This document shows, in pieces, positions 1-8,858 of a stretch of DNA of 64,000 nt (the stretch's first letter is position 1; the number at the start of each line of letters is the position of its first letter). The stretch spans positions 1 to 64,000 of the forward strand of contig CACBKA010000002.1 of NCBI GenBank assembly GCA_902539745.1. The letters are read 5' to 3'. A program made the position numbers and the translations under genes. Under the pieces are notes generated by a model, which saw nothing but the letters and a program-made list of their open reading frames with translations, had not been told where the DNA came from and did no database searches. This stretch comes from an uncultured Pelagibacteraceae bacterium. GTDB taxonomy: Bacteria > Pseudomonadota > Alphaproteobacteria > Pelagibacterales > Pelagibacteraceae.

Positions 1-8
1 TTTGGCAT
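1..8 (-). CDS. groEL: 60 kDa chaperonin GroEL, first codons only (partial)
   Basis: The window opens on the reverse complement of ATGCCAAA, preceded on the minus strand by a clear AGGAG ribosome binding site about 6 bases upstream. It sits 18 bases downstream of groES, where groEL is found in nearly all bacteria. Only Met-Pro and part of a third codon are visible, so the identity rests on synteny alone. Confidence 0.7.
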
Positions 9-26
9 CTATATCTCCTTTTATAA

Positions 27-320
27 TTATTTACTTTTTGTGATACCCATAATGTCAGACTCTTTCATTATGCTGTATTCTTTACCGTCGATTTTAACCT
101 CTGTTCCAGACCATTTTCCAAATAAAACTCGGTCGCCAATTTTGACATCCATTTTGACAATTTTTCCATCCTCGGTTTTTGCTCCATTACCCACAGCAAC
201 GACTTCTCCCTCTTGAGGCTTTTCTTTTGCAGTATCCGGTATAATTATTCCGCCCTTGGTTTTTTCTTCACTATCAAGGACTTTAATGAGAACTCTGTCG
301 TGTAATGGTCTAAATTTCAT
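27..320 (-). CDS. groES: Co-chaperonin GroES (10 kDa)
   Basis: GroES caps the GroEL cage during ATP-driven folding of cytoplasmic proteins. The 97-residue product has the family start (LHDRVLIK at residues 6-13), the mobile loop that binds GroEL (about residues 18-34, with GGIIIPDTA) and the closing strand near the C-terminus; the length is normal for the family. The ATG has a good ribosome binding site (AGGAG, minus strand) and groEL starts 18 bases downstream, so the two form the usual groESL operon. A sigma-32-like promoter lies upstream at 351-378. Confidence 0.98.
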   Translation of the reverse strand: MKFRPLHDRVLIKVLDSEEKTKGGIIIPDTAKEKPQEGEVVAVGNGAKTEDGKIVKMDVKIGDRVLFGKWSGTEVKIDGKEYSIMKESDIMGITKSK

Positions 321-350
321 GAAATCTCCTATAATTTATAATAATGTGGA

Positions 351-378
351 ATATGGTATGTATTTAGAAATTTGCAAG
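351..378 (-). promoter_or_regulatory. Heat-shock (sigma-32-like) promoter for groESL
   Basis: On the minus strand, CTTGCAA (378-372) is followed after 13 bases by TACCATAT (358-351). The established E. coli RpoH consensus is CTTGAAA, 11-16 bases, CCCCATNT, so both boxes and the spacing agree. The -10 box ends 30 bases before the groES ATG. Assigning it to RpoH is inference, since rpoH is not in the window. Confidence 0.6.
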
Positions 379-421
379 AGTATGATAATAAAAAATTTGT
401 CAAAAAAAGCTTGAATTTCCA

Positions 422-1234
422 ATGAAAATTAAAAAATTAGAGCATCTTTCAGAAATTTTTCAAGAATATGATGCATTTATAATCGATTTGTGGGGAGTAA
501 TGCATAACGGAGTAAATTTATATAACTCTGCAGTTAATGCCGTAAGGGAACTCCAATCAAATGGGAAAAGAATTGTTTTTTTATCAAACGCACCTCGACC
601 AACAAAGAAAGTAGTTGAATTTTTAAAGAAAATGAAAATGGAGGACAAGTTCCTTAGAAACGTTTTTACCTCAGGCGAGGCAGCATTGAATTCACTTAAA
701 CAAAATAAATTTGGTAAAAAATTTTTTCACCTTGGTCCTCAAAGGGATGACTCTTTATTTAAAGATGTAAAAGAAAACAAAACTACTCTAGAGGAAAGTG
801 ACTTTATACTGTGTACGGGACTTTTTGATGAAGAAAGTGAAAATTTAAGGTTTTACAAAGATTTATTAAAAAATTATATAAATAAAAAATTAGTTTGCAC
901 CAATCCTGATCTAATTGTTCATAGAGGTGGTGAAGAAGAATATTGTGCTGGAAAAATAGCTGAAATTTTTGAAAATCTAGGCGGGAAAGTAATATATTTT
1001 GGTAAGCCTTATAAAGAAGTTTATCTTTCCTGTTTAAAAACAAATCAAAAAACTTTAGTAATTGGAGATAATCTTAGAACTGATATTAAAGGTGCAAACA
1101 ATATGAATCTAGATTCATTATTTATAACTAGTGGCGTACATAAATCAAAAACAATAAATGAAAATTTGATGGAAAAGTTATTGGTCGAACACAAAGTATC
1201 AGCTAATTACTTTCAAAAAGAATTAACTTGGTAG
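422..1234 (+). CDS. HAD superfamily (class IIA) hydrolase, TIGR01459-like
   Basis: A 270-residue haloacid-dehalogenase-fold phosphatase. HAD motif I is at residues 22-30 (DLWGVMHNG), with tryptophan where many HAD enzymes carry the second aspartate; this DxWG form is typical of the alphaproteobacterial class IIA family rather than a defect. A motif II-like serine sits in FLSNAPRP (about residue 55), and the C-terminal acidic motif is GDNLRTD at about 215-221. The substrate cannot be read from the sequence; nucleotide or sugar phosphates are usual for class IIA. It shares a zero-gap junction with ribF (TAG immediately followed by ATG), so co-transcription is likely. Confidence 0.85.
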   Translation: MKIKKLEHLSEIFQEYDAFIIDLWGVMHNGVNLYNSAVNAVRELQSNGKRIVFLSNAPRPTKKVVEFLKKMKMEDKFLRNVFTSGEAALNSLKQNKFGKKFFHLGPQRDDSLFKDVKENKTTLEESDFILCTGLFDEESENLRFYKDLLKNYINKKLVCTNPDLIVHRGGEEEYCAGKIAEIFENLGGKVIYFGKPYKEVYLSCLKTNQKTLVIGDNLRTDIKGANNMNLDSLFITSGVHKSKTINENLMEKLLVEHKVSANYFQKELTW

Positions 1235-2143
1235 ATGAAAATTTATAAAAATTTTAATGTTTCCAAAAAATTTGAGAGTTCAGCAATTGCAATTGGTAAT
1301 TTTGATGGATTTCATTTAGGTCACCAAAAAGTAATAAAGTCTGGAAAATATCTGGCCAGAAAACATAGACTTAAGTTTGGTTTATTAGTTTTTCATCCCT
1401 TACCAGTTATGTTTTTTAACAAAAAAATAAAAAATTTTAGAATAGATTCATTAAAACAAAAAATCGAAACATCTAAAAAATTAGGTATTGATTTTATAAT
1501 AATTAAAAAATTTGATAAAAAATTTTCAAAAACAAGTGCTGAAAGTTTCATAGAACAGGTTCTTCATAAAAAATTAAAAGCTAAACTAATTTTCATAAGT
1601 CAAAATTTTAAATTTGGAAAAAACAGAGCTGGAAATATAAATTTATTAAAAAAAAAAGAAATTATTTACAAATATAAAACCAAAACTGTAAAGCCATTAA
1701 CCAAATATAAATACATTATCTCATCGACCTTAATAAGAAAAAATATAATTATGGGAAGGATTAATTCTGTAAATAAAATGTTAGGAAGATCATGGACTAT
1801 TGAAGGTATAGTTAGAAAAGGAGAAAAACGAGGAAGAAAAATAGGCTTTCCGACATGTAATCTAGAATTGAAAGATTATATTATTCCAAAAGCTGGCGTT
1901 TATGCCTCAAAAATAATTTTAAACAAAAATTTTAAAAGAAAAGGTATTGTAAATATAGGTTATAAGCCGACTTTTGGAAAAAATAGGCTCTTGTTAGAGG
2001 CACATATTTTTGGTTTGAAAAAAAATTTATATGGTAAAAGTATTAAAATAATGTTGACAAAATTTATTAGAAAAGAAAAAAAATTTAAAAATATTTTGCA
2101 ATTAAAAAAACAGATTAAAAAGGATATAAAACAAGCAAAATAA
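1235..2143 (+). CDS. ribF: Bifunctional riboflavin kinase / FAD synthetase
   Basis: Converts riboflavin to FMN and then FAD in the cytoplasm. The N-terminal nucleotidyltransferase domain carries GNFDGFHLGH (residues 21-30), including the HxGH adenylylation motif, and the conserved SSTLIR near residue 165. The C-terminal flavokinase domain begins near residue 180 with the GxxxGRxxGFPTxN signature. At 302 residues it is close to normal length. The start codon follows the stop of the HAD gene directly, and ileS begins 5 bases after it; a ribF-ileS-lspA order is common in proteobacteria. The protein is extremely lysine-rich, reflecting base composition. Confidence 0.95.
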   Translation: MKIYKNFNVSKKFESSAIAIGNFDGFHLGHQKVIKSGKYLARKHRLKFGLLVFHPLPVMFFNKKIKNFRIDSLKQKIETSKKLGIDFIIIKKFDKKFSKTSAESFIEQVLHKKLKAKLIFISQNFKFGKNRAGNINLLKKKEIIYKYKTKTVKPLTKYKYIISSTLIRKNIIMGRINSVNKMLGRSWTIEGIVRKGEKRGRKIGFPTCNLELKDYIIPKAGVYASKIILNKNFKRKGIVNIGYKPTFGKNRLLLEAHIFGLKKNLYGKSIKIMLTKFIRKEKKFKNILQLKKQIKKDIKQAK

Positions 2144-2148
2144 ATACT

Positions 2149-4893
2149 ATGCCAGAAAATAATTTAAATCTTCCCAAAACTTCTTTTTCAATGAAAGCAA
2201 ATTTACCTTCTAAAGAACCAAAAATATTGGAAACTTGGGATAAAATTAAACTTTATGAAAGATTGAGAAAAAAATCAGAAGGCAAAACAAAGTTTGTTCT
2301 TCATGATGGACCGCCTTACGCTAATGGTCATATACATATGGGAACAGCTTTAAATAAAATTTTGAAAGATATAGTTACTAAATTCCATCAAATGAATAAC
2401 AAAGATTCTATTTATGTACCTGGATGGGACTGTCATGGTTTACCGATAGAATGGAAGATCGAGGAACAATATAAAAAAAGAAAAAAAAATAAAGATGAAG
2501 TACCCATAAAGGACTTTAGAAAAGAGTGTAGAGAATTTGCAGAAAAGTGGATAGTAATTCACAAAAAAGAATTCAAAAGGTTAGGCGTAATAGGTGATTG
2601 GGAAAATTATTATTCCACTATGAGCTACGAAGCAGAAGCTCAGATCGTAAGGGAACTAGGTAAATTTTTGAAGGAAGGAAGTCTTTATAGAGGTTTCAAG
2701 CCTGTTTTATGGTCTACAGTTGAGAAAACAGCTTTAGCAGATGCAGAAGTAGAATATAAGGATCATAAATCAAATACCATCTATGCATCTTTTAAAGTAA
2801 AAAAAACTGACAAAGATTATTTAAAAAACGCTTCTATAATTATTTGGACCACTACACCTTGGACAATTCCAGCAAACAAAGCACTAGCTTATAATAAAGA
2901 CATTAATTATGTGGTTTTGGATATAAATAAAAATAAAATTGTTGTGGCTCAGGAATTAATTCAGTCAGTAATAGAAAATTGTGAACTAGGTAAGCATGAA
3001 GTTTTAAAAACGTTTAAAGGCAGCGAATTTAATAATACTTTATGTTCTCACCCATTTAAAAATTTAGGTTATGAGTATGATGTGCCGATGTTAGAGGCAA
3101 ATTTTGTAACTTTAGATCAAGGTACTGGAATTGTTCACTGTGCCCCTAGCCATGGGCCTGATGATTTTAATTTATGTTTGAAACATGGAATGAAGGCAAT
3201 CGAAACAGTTAATAACGATGGTCTTTATACAAATAATATACCGATTTTCGAGGGCACGCATGTATTTAAAGCTGATGAAATAATTATAAAGAATTTAAAA
3301 GAGCAAAATAATCTTTTAGGTAGTGGTAATTTAATACACAGTTATCCTCATTCTTGGAGATCTAAAGCCCCGTTAGTGCACAGAGCTACACCTCAATGGT
3401 TTATATCGATGGAAAGTCATAAGCTTAGAAAAAAAGCAATCGACTCTATTGATCAGACAAACTTTTACCCAGAAAAAGGAAAAACAAGAATTAGATCAAT
3501 GATAGAGACAAGGCCAGACTGGTGTATCTCAAGGCAGCGTTCATGGGGAGTACCTTTACCAATTTTTATCGACAAGAAAACTAATGAGCCTTTAAGAGAT
3601 CACGAAGTAATTGAAAATATAGCAAAAATTTATGAAAAAGAAGGATCAGACTGTTGGTTCTATGATGATCCACAAAGGTTTCTTGGAAAAAAATATAACA
3701 AAGACAATTATATTAAATCAAACGATATAGTAGAGGTTTGGTTTGATAGTGGATCTACACATTCATTTGTCTTAGAAAAAAGAAAAGATTTAAAATGGCC
3801 AGCATCAATGTATTTAGAGGGATCTGACCAACACAGAGGTTGGTTTCACTCCTCTCTTTTAGAGTCTTGTGGAACTAGGGGCAGAGCTCCTTTTGAAAGT
3901 ATACTTTCACATGGCTTTGTTGTGGACGGAAAAGGAATGAAAATGTCTAAGTCTGCTGGCAATATTATTTCACCTGATGATATTTTAAAAAAATATGGGG
4001 CGGATATACTTAGACTTTGGGTTGCCTCTTCAGACTACGCTGAGGATTTAAGAATAGATCATACGATATTAGAACAACACGCGGAGTCTTATAGAAAAAT
4101 AAGAAATACTTTCAGATATATTTTAGGGAATTTAAGAGACAATTACAGTCCACAAAATTTCAACTCAATTAAAGTAAAAGATTTACCTGAATTAGAACAG
4201 GTAATCTTACATAAACTTTATTATTTAAGCTTAGAAATTAAGAAGAGTTTAAAAGATTATAATTTCCATAAGCTTCAAAAGGAGTTGTTAAATTTTTGCA
4301 CTCTTGACCTATCATCATTCTATTTTGATATAAGAAAAGACACACTATATTGCGATGATGTAAGTTCACAAAAAAGAAAGTCATGTGTAACCTTGCTTAA
4401 TATAATTCTTGAGTGTTTATTAAAATGGTACGCTCCGGTGTTATCATTCACAACTGAGGAAATTACAGATTTATCAAATAAAAATAAAAAAATCAGCATC
4501 CATGAGGAAATTTTTTCTGACTTACCAGAAAATTGGAAAAATGAAACTCTATACAAAAAATGGGAAAAATTACTTTCTTTTAGACAGGAAGTTAATATCG
4601 CTATAGAGGAAAAAAGATCAAAAAAAATAATTGGATCTAGTTTAGAGGCAGATATAAAAATTTCTTTATCTAAAAAAGATCATGAAATCCTTAATAGTGT
4701 AGACGCTGAAGAACTATTTATTACTTCTAATGTTACAAAAACTATACAGGATGATATAAAAGATAAATTAATAGTATCTGTAAAAAAAGCTGAGGGAACA
4801 AAGTGTTCAAGATGTTGGAAAATAGTGCCAAGACCAAATGAAAATAAATGTTCAAGAACTAAAATTTGTCCGCTACAAAATGTTGGAAAATAA
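2149..4893 (+). CDS. ileS: Isoleucyl-tRNA synthetase
   Basis: Charges tRNA-Ile. The 914-residue class I synthetase has the HIGH-type motif (GHIHMG, about residues 59-64) after GPPYANG, the editing (CP1) insert with the TTPWTIP segment at about 240, and KMSKS at about 598-602. The C-terminus holds a Cys-rich zinc site (CxxC plus a second Cys pair in the last 30 residues), marking the bacterial IleS type. The gene overlaps the likely lspA start by 14 bases, suggesting translational coupling. Confidence 0.98.
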   Translation: MPENNLNLPKTSFSMKANLPSKEPKILETWDKIKLYERLRKKSEGKTKFVLHDGPPYANGHIHMGTALNKILKDIVTKFHQMNNKDSIYVPGWDCHGLPIEWKIEEQYKKRKKNKDEVPIKDFRKECREFAEKWIVIHKKEFKRLGVIGDWENYYSTMSYEAEAQIVRELGKFLKEGSLYRGFKPVLWSTVEKTALADAEVEYKDHKSNTIYASFKVKKTDKDYLKNASIIIWTTTPWTIPANKALAYNKDINYVVLDINKNKIVVAQELIQSVIENCELGKHEVLKTFKGSEFNNTLCSHPFKNLGYEYDVPMLEANFVTLDQGTGIVHCAPSHGPDDFNLCLKHGMKAIETVNNDGLYTNNIPIFEGTHVFKADEIIIKNLKEQNNLLGSGNLIHSYPHSWRSKAPLVHRATPQWFISMESHKLRKKAIDSIDQTNFYPEKGKTRIRSMIETRPDWCISRQRSWGVPLPIFIDKKTNEPLRDHEVIENIAKIYEKEGSDCWFYDDPQRFLGKKYNKDNYIKSNDIVEVWFDSGSTHSFVLEKRKDLKWPASMYLEGSDQHRGWFHSSLLESCGTRGRAPFESILSHGFVVDGKGMKMSKSAGNIISPDDILKKYGADILRLWVASSDYAEDLRIDHTILEQHAESYRKIRNTFRYILGNLRDNYSPQNFNSIKVKDLPELEQVILHKLYYLSLEIKKSLKDYNFHKLQKELLNFCTLDLSSFYFDIRKDTLYCDDVSSQKRKSCVTLLNIILECLLKWYAPVLSFTTEEITDLSNKNKKISIHEEIFSDLPENWKNETLYKKWEKLLSFRQEVNIAIEEKRSKKIIGSSLEADIKISLSKKDHEILNSVDAEELFITSNVTKTIQDDIKDKLIVSVKKAEGTKCSRCWKIVPRPNENKCSRTKICPLQNVGK

Positions 4894-5371
4894 AATAAAA
4901 GTTAAAAAATTTGATATTTTAAGTTTCATAATAATAATTCTTGCTTTTTGTCTAGACAGACTTTCAAAAACATACGTAATTAGTCTTATAGAAAAGAACC
5001 AAAGCGAACTCTTTATAAATGATTATTTGAATATAACTTTAAACTGGAATAGAGGAATTGCATTTGGATTATTAAGCTTTAATGCTACAACAATTTACCA
5101 TTTAATATCAATCTTAATTTTGACAATTATTATTTATTTAATTTACTTGATGGTTAAATCAGACTCACTAGGAAAAATTTTATTTGCATTAATTATCGGC
5201 GGTGCAGCTGGAAATTTGTTTGATAGGTTTACTTATTTTGCTGTTCCAGACTTTATCGACTTTCATATAAATTCTTTTCATTGGTTCACATTCAATGTTG
5301 CAGATATTTTTATTTCTCTCGGAATTTTTTTCATAATAATTAAGGAATTTTTTTTTAAACCAAACTTATGA
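4880..5371 (+). CDS. lspA: Lipoprotein signal peptidase (signal peptidase II)
   Basis: Inner-membrane aspartic protease that removes the signal peptide of diacylglyceryl-modified prolipoproteins. I chose the ATG at 4880 (about 163 residues) rather than the one at 4838, which would overlap ileS by 56 bases and add a non-hydrophobic tail. Four hydrophobic segments are visible; the catalytic aspartates lie in GNLFDRF and NVADIFIS, and the NWNRGIAFG segment is the family's conserved periplasmic loop. The next gene encodes a probable lipoprotein, and lgt, which acts one step earlier, is at 56055-56849. Confidence 0.95.
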   Translation: MLENKIKVKKFDILSFIIIILAFCLDRLSKTYVISLIEKNQSELFINDYLNITLNWNRGIAFGLLSFNATTIYHLISILILTIIIYLIYLMVKSDSLGKILFALIIGGAAGNLFDRFTYFAVPDFIDFHINSFHWFTFNVADIFISLGIFFIIIKEFFFKPNL

Positions 5372-5685
5372 GAAATATTTCAAAATTTTTTTTAGTTTTC
5401 ATTATTTTTTTATTTCTTAAGGGATGTGGAGATAGCTGGGGTGAATTTAAAGAAACAATGAGTGGACAAAAGGTTACAAATACAGATGAGTTTTTAATAA
5501 AAAAAAAGGATCCACTTGTTCTACCACCAGAATATGAAAAATTACCTTTACCAAAAACGGGCAAACAAAAAAAAAGTAATGTGAATAATATTGAGACAGT
5601 TTTAAAATCAAATAAAACAAAAAATAGTGGCTCTAAAGTATCAACAGATTTAGAAAATATGATTTTAGAGGAATTAAGAAAATAA
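5368..5685 (+). CDS. Small lipoprotein, DUF3035-like
   Basis: A 105-residue protein with an N-terminal hydrophobic stretch ending in LKGC (Cys at residue 20), a plausible but imperfect lipobox. The mature part has a segment reading DEFLIKKKDPLVLPPEYEKLP, which matches the recurrent pattern of the alphaproteobacterial DUF3035 family usually found beside lspA. It overlaps lspA by 4 bases. The molecular function is unknown. Membrane anchoring follows from the lipobox and from the neighbouring lspA, and is inference. Confidence 0.75.
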   Translation: MRNISKFFLVFIIFLFLKGCGDSWGEFKETMSGQKVTNTDEFLIKKKDPLVLPPEYEKLPLPKTGKQKKSNVNNIETVLKSNKTKNSGSKVSTDLENMILEELRK

Positions 5686-5688
5686 TTA

Positions 5689-6813
5689 ATGTCATCTAAT
5701 ATTAAAATTATTAACGATATAATTACTCAAAATAGCACTCTTCTGAAATATTTAATAAACAACTCTAAATTTGAATTCAAATTTAAAAAATTTAAAAAAT
5801 TTAAAACTATTTTAATTATTGGTATGGGTGGTTCCATTCTTGGTGCTAAAGCTATTTACGATTTTCTGAAACATAAGACAAAAAAAAATTTTATTTTTAT
5901 TGATAATCTTGATGAAAATTATCTTAAAAGTATCAAAAAAAATAATAATTTATCAAAAAGCCTTTTTATTATAATTTCAAAGTCAGGTAACACGACCGAA
6001 ACAATCTCAAATACTTATTTTTTTAAATCTTTTCTTAAATCTAAAAATACAATTATTTTAACTGAAAACAAAAATAGTTTTTTGAGAAATTTAGCAAAAG
6101 AAAAGAAATTTAATTTTCTAGAACACAAAAAATTTATAGGTGGCAGGTATTCTGTATTATCTGAAGTTGGCATGTTACCGGCATATTTAATGGGTTTTAA
6201 AGTAGAAAAATTTAAAAAAAACCTCCGTAAATTTATTTATAATAAAAAAATAATCTTAAGTTCAGCAAACCTCATTAATAAGCTTAAAATTAAGAATGCA
6301 AAAATATTAGTTTTTTTTAATTATGTACCAGAACTCAATAACTTTTTGTATTGGAGCCAACAACTTTTTGCTGAGAGTTTGGGTAAAAATAAAAAAGGGT
6401 TTATCCCTGTAATATCTAATGCTCCAAAGGATCACCATAGCCTACTTCAGCTTTACCTTGATGGACCAAAGGATAAAGTTTTTTACATCGTTAGTTCAAG
6501 TAAGCGAGGAAATTTAAAAACTAAATCAGATTTTTTTAATGATAATGTTCAATATTTAAGAAAAAAAAAATATAATAATATCAAAGATTCCCAAAAAAAT
6601 GCTTTTTTAAAAGTGCTGAAAAATAAAAAAATACCTTTTAGAGAAATCAATATTCAAAAATTTAATGAGGACACAATTGGTAAATTATTTTTACAATTTA
6701 TTATGGAAACAATATTTTTAGGTAAGCTAATCAACGTAAACCCTTTCGACCAGCCAGCCGTAGAAGAAGTGAAGATGTTAACAAAAAAATTTTTAGTTTC
6801 AAAGAAGTCTTAA
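5689..6813 (+). CDS. pgi: Glucose-6-phosphate isomerase, compact form
   Basis: Interconverts glucose 6-phosphate and fructose 6-phosphate. Recognisable SIS-fold motifs are GMGGSILGAK (about residues 45-54), SKSGNTTET (about 99-107), GGRYSVLSEVG (about 147-157), the DHHSLLQLYLDGP catalytic His loop, and NPFDQPAVE near the C-terminus. At 374 residues it is far shorter than the usual 450-550, as in other reduced PGI forms. Its 3' end overlaps rsmD on the opposite strand by 15 bases. Confidence 0.88.
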   Translation: MSSNIKIINDIITQNSTLLKYLINNSKFEFKFKKFKKFKTILIIGMGGSILGAKAIYDFLKHKTKKNFIFIDNLDENYLKSIKKNNNLSKSLFIIISKSGNTTETISNTYFFKSFLKSKNTIILTENKNSFLRNLAKEKKFNFLEHKKFIGGRYSVLSEVGMLPAYLMGFKVEKFKKNLRKFIYNKKIILSSANLINKLKIKNAKILVFFNYVPELNNFLYWSQQLFAESLGKNKKGFIPVISNAPKDHHSLLQLYLDGPKDKVFYIVSSSKRGNLKTKSDFFNDNVQYLRKKKYNNIKDSQKNAFLKVLKNKKIPFREINIQKFNEDTIGKLFLQFIMETIFLGKLINVNPFDQPAVEEVKMLTKKFLVSKKS

Positions 6814-7362
6814 AAAAAAAATTTCTGATCTACCGTAAATCCTACTTTCTAAAACATTTAAAAGTTTTAAAGGTAACTCAGTTGTCTTCCTCTCTCTATG
6901 TAATATAATAAGATGTTCTTTTTTTAAAATATTTTTTTTTTTCAAGTTGTCAAAAATTGATAAAAATTCTTTATCTTTATAGGGTGGATCTAAAAATATT
7001 ATATCAAATTTAAATTTAAAATTGTATTTTTCAATAAATCTTAAAACATTTTCAGAATATACTTCAACATTGTTTTCAAGTTTAAGTAAATCGATATTCT
7101 TTTTTAAATTTTTTAAAGCTTCAGTATTATTTTCAACAAAAAAACTTTTCTTAGCTCCTCGTGAAACACTCTCTAAACCAAAAGACCCTATTCCAGCATA
7201 CAAATCTAAAACAAAAGAGTTTCTTATATCTCTGCCAAAACTAGTTGAATGCTCTAGTATGTTAAAAATGTTTTCTTTCACTCTATCTTTTAAAGGTCTT
7301 GTCTTAAGGTTTATTGGGAAATTAAGTTTTTTATTTTTAAGTCTTCCTCTAATTATTCTCAT
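6799..7362 (-). CDS. rsmD: 16S rRNA (guanine-N2-)-methyltransferase RsmD
   Basis: Methylates G966 of 16S rRNA using S-adenosylmethionine. The 187-residue protein begins MRIIRGRLKNKKL, the standard family start, then has the SAM-binding loop DLYAGIGSFGLE (about residues 53-64) and the catalytic DPPY (about residue 125). The start overlaps the end of purD by 14 bases, so the two are probably translated from one message. Confidence 0.93.
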   Translation of the reverse strand: MRIIRGRLKNKKLNFPINLKTRPLKDRVKENIFNILEHSTSFGRDIRNSFVLDLYAGIGSFGLESVSRGAKKSFFVENNTEALKNLKKNIDLLKLENNVEVYSENVLRFIEKYNFKFKFDIIFLDPPYKDKEFLSIFDNLKKKNILKKEHLIILHRERKTTELPLKLLNVLESRIYGRSEIFFLRLL

Positions 7363-8623
7363 TTTTTATGGCTCTCCAACCAATATCTTTTCTGTAAAAA
7401 CCATCATCCCATTTTATTTTATCTAAATTTGTTAATATTTTTTTACGAGCATCAATAAGCTCTTTTGCTGATGAAGTTATATTTAATACTCTACCACCAT
7501 TAGATAAAATTTTTTTATCCTTTATGTAGGTACCTGCATGAAAAACTTGATTATCCTTATCAATCTTTAAATTCTTCAAATTTTTAATTTCACTATCTTT
7601 AATATATTTTCCCGGATATCCTTTCGCACACAAAACAATTGTAATTGATTTATTTTCACTCCATTCAATTTTGGTTTTTTGCAAGTTATTTCTAGTAGTG
7701 GAGTCAGCTATTTCGACTAGGTCACTCTTTAATCTCATCATAAGAACTTGACACTCAGGATCACCCATTCTTATATTATATTCGATTAAATAAGGTTTGC
7801 CCTCACGTATCATTAAACCTGCATAAAGAAAACCTGAGTATGGGTGACCCAAGTCTTTCATTGCCTTTAATGTAGGTTCTATAATTTCTTTTTTAATTTT
7901 TAATTCGAGTTCAGCTGTAATCAGGTTCGACGGTGAGTATGCACCCATCCCCCCTGTGTTTGGACCAATATCACCTTCACCAACTTTTTTATGATCCTGC
8001 GCAGAGCCAAAAAACTTATAACAATTATCATCAGCTAAAACGAAATAACTCAATTCTTCTCCATGAAGAAACTCCTCTAAAACAACCTTGTTTGAAGATT
8101 TGTATCTTCCCTCAATTATCTCTTTGATTTTAATCTTAGCCTCATTATGACTATTGCAGATTGAAACTCCTTTGCCTGCTGCTAAACCGTCAGCTTTGAC
8201 AACTATAGGTGTTTTACTTTTAGATAAAAAATCACATGCACTTTTAAAATCTTCGAATATACCAAATCTCGCAGTTGGAATATTATTTTCCTTACATAAG
8301 TTTTTCATGAATGCTTTGGAGCCTTCAAGCTGAGAACTAAATTTATCTGGACCCAAAACTCTTATCCCTTCATTTTTTAAAAAATCTACAATACCATTCA
8401 CCAAAGGTTCTTCAGGGCCAACAATAACAATATCAATTTCGAATTTTTTAATTACAGCTAAAATTTCATCAAAGTTATTAATATTTATATTTATATTTTC
8501 TGCAATTTCTCTTGTACCAGCGTTACCAGGAATACAGATTAATCTTTTAATTTTAGGAGATTGTTTCAATTTAAAGCAAATTGAGTGCTCTCTTCCACCA
8601 CTTCCTATAACAGCAAAATTCAT
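7349..8623 (-). CDS. purD: Phosphoribosylamine-glycine ligase (GAR synthetase)
   Basis: Second step of de novo purine synthesis. The 424-residue ATP-grasp enzyme begins with the GGREH motif (residues 8-13), carries the family signature around HDHKKVGEGD-PNTGGMGAYSP (about residues 210-235) and the metal-binding EYNIRMGDPE segment (about 280). Full length. The upstream spacer shared with the divergent DUF2093 gene is only 34 bases and must hold both promoters. Confidence 0.97.
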   Translation of the reverse strand: MNFAVIGSGGREHSICFKLKQSPKIKRLICIPGNAGTREIAENINININNFDEILAVIKKFEIDIVIVGPEEPLVNGIVDFLKNEGIRVLGPDKFSSQLEGSKAFMKNLCKENNIPTARFGIFEDFKSACDFLSKSKTPIVVKADGLAAGKGVSICNSHNEAKIKIKEIIEGRYKSSNKVVLEEFLHGEELSYFVLADDNCYKFFGSAQDHKKVGEGDIGPNTGGMGAYSPSNLITAELELKIKKEIIEPTLKAMKDLGHPYSGFLYAGLMIREGKPYLIEYNIRMGDPECQVLMMRLKSDLVEIADSTTRNNLQKTKIEWSENKSITIVLCAKGYPGKYIKDSEIKNLKNLKIDKDNQVFHAGTYIKDKKILSNGGRVLNITSSAKELIDARKKILTNLDKIKWDDGFYRKDIGWRAIKNENN

Positions 8624-8657
8624 ATAATATTATTAGAATACAATTTCTATAATTAGC

Positions 8658-8858
8658 ATGAACAGAACTAAAGCAAAACTTAAATTTGGACCAAATACAT
8701 TTGAAGTAATAGAAAAAGGTGACTATGTTGAGTGTGCTGTATCTGGTAAAAATATCCCATTACAAAATCTTGAATATTGGAATGTTGAATTACAAGAAGC
8801 TTATTTTTCACCTAAAGAGGTAAAAATTAGGTTCGAAAAAATAAAATCAAAAAAATAA
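8658..8858 (+). CDS. DUF2093 family protein
   Basis: A 66-residue protein with no membrane segment. The stretch LKFGPNTFEVIEKGDYVECAV followed by IPLQNLEYWNVELQEAY matches the DUF2093 pattern of alphaproteobacteria (often beside xseA, though not here). Function unknown. It is a single-gene unit: divergent from purD, and its stop abuts the stop of lpxL with no spacer. Confidence 0.8.
   Translation: MNRTKAKLKFGPNTFEVIEKGDYVECAVSGKNIPLQNLEYWNVELQEAYFSPKEVKIRFEKIKSKK

Noticed and set aside
5779-5807. Short tandem repeat of an AAATTTAAA-like unit in pgi
   Set aside because: It encodes KFKKFKK in frame within a lysine-rich segment; no sign of a mobile or regulatory repeat.
7022-7426. 134-codon rightward frame
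   Set aside because: Antisense to rsmD and purD, both with clear catalytic motifs; a composition artefact of AT-rich DNA.
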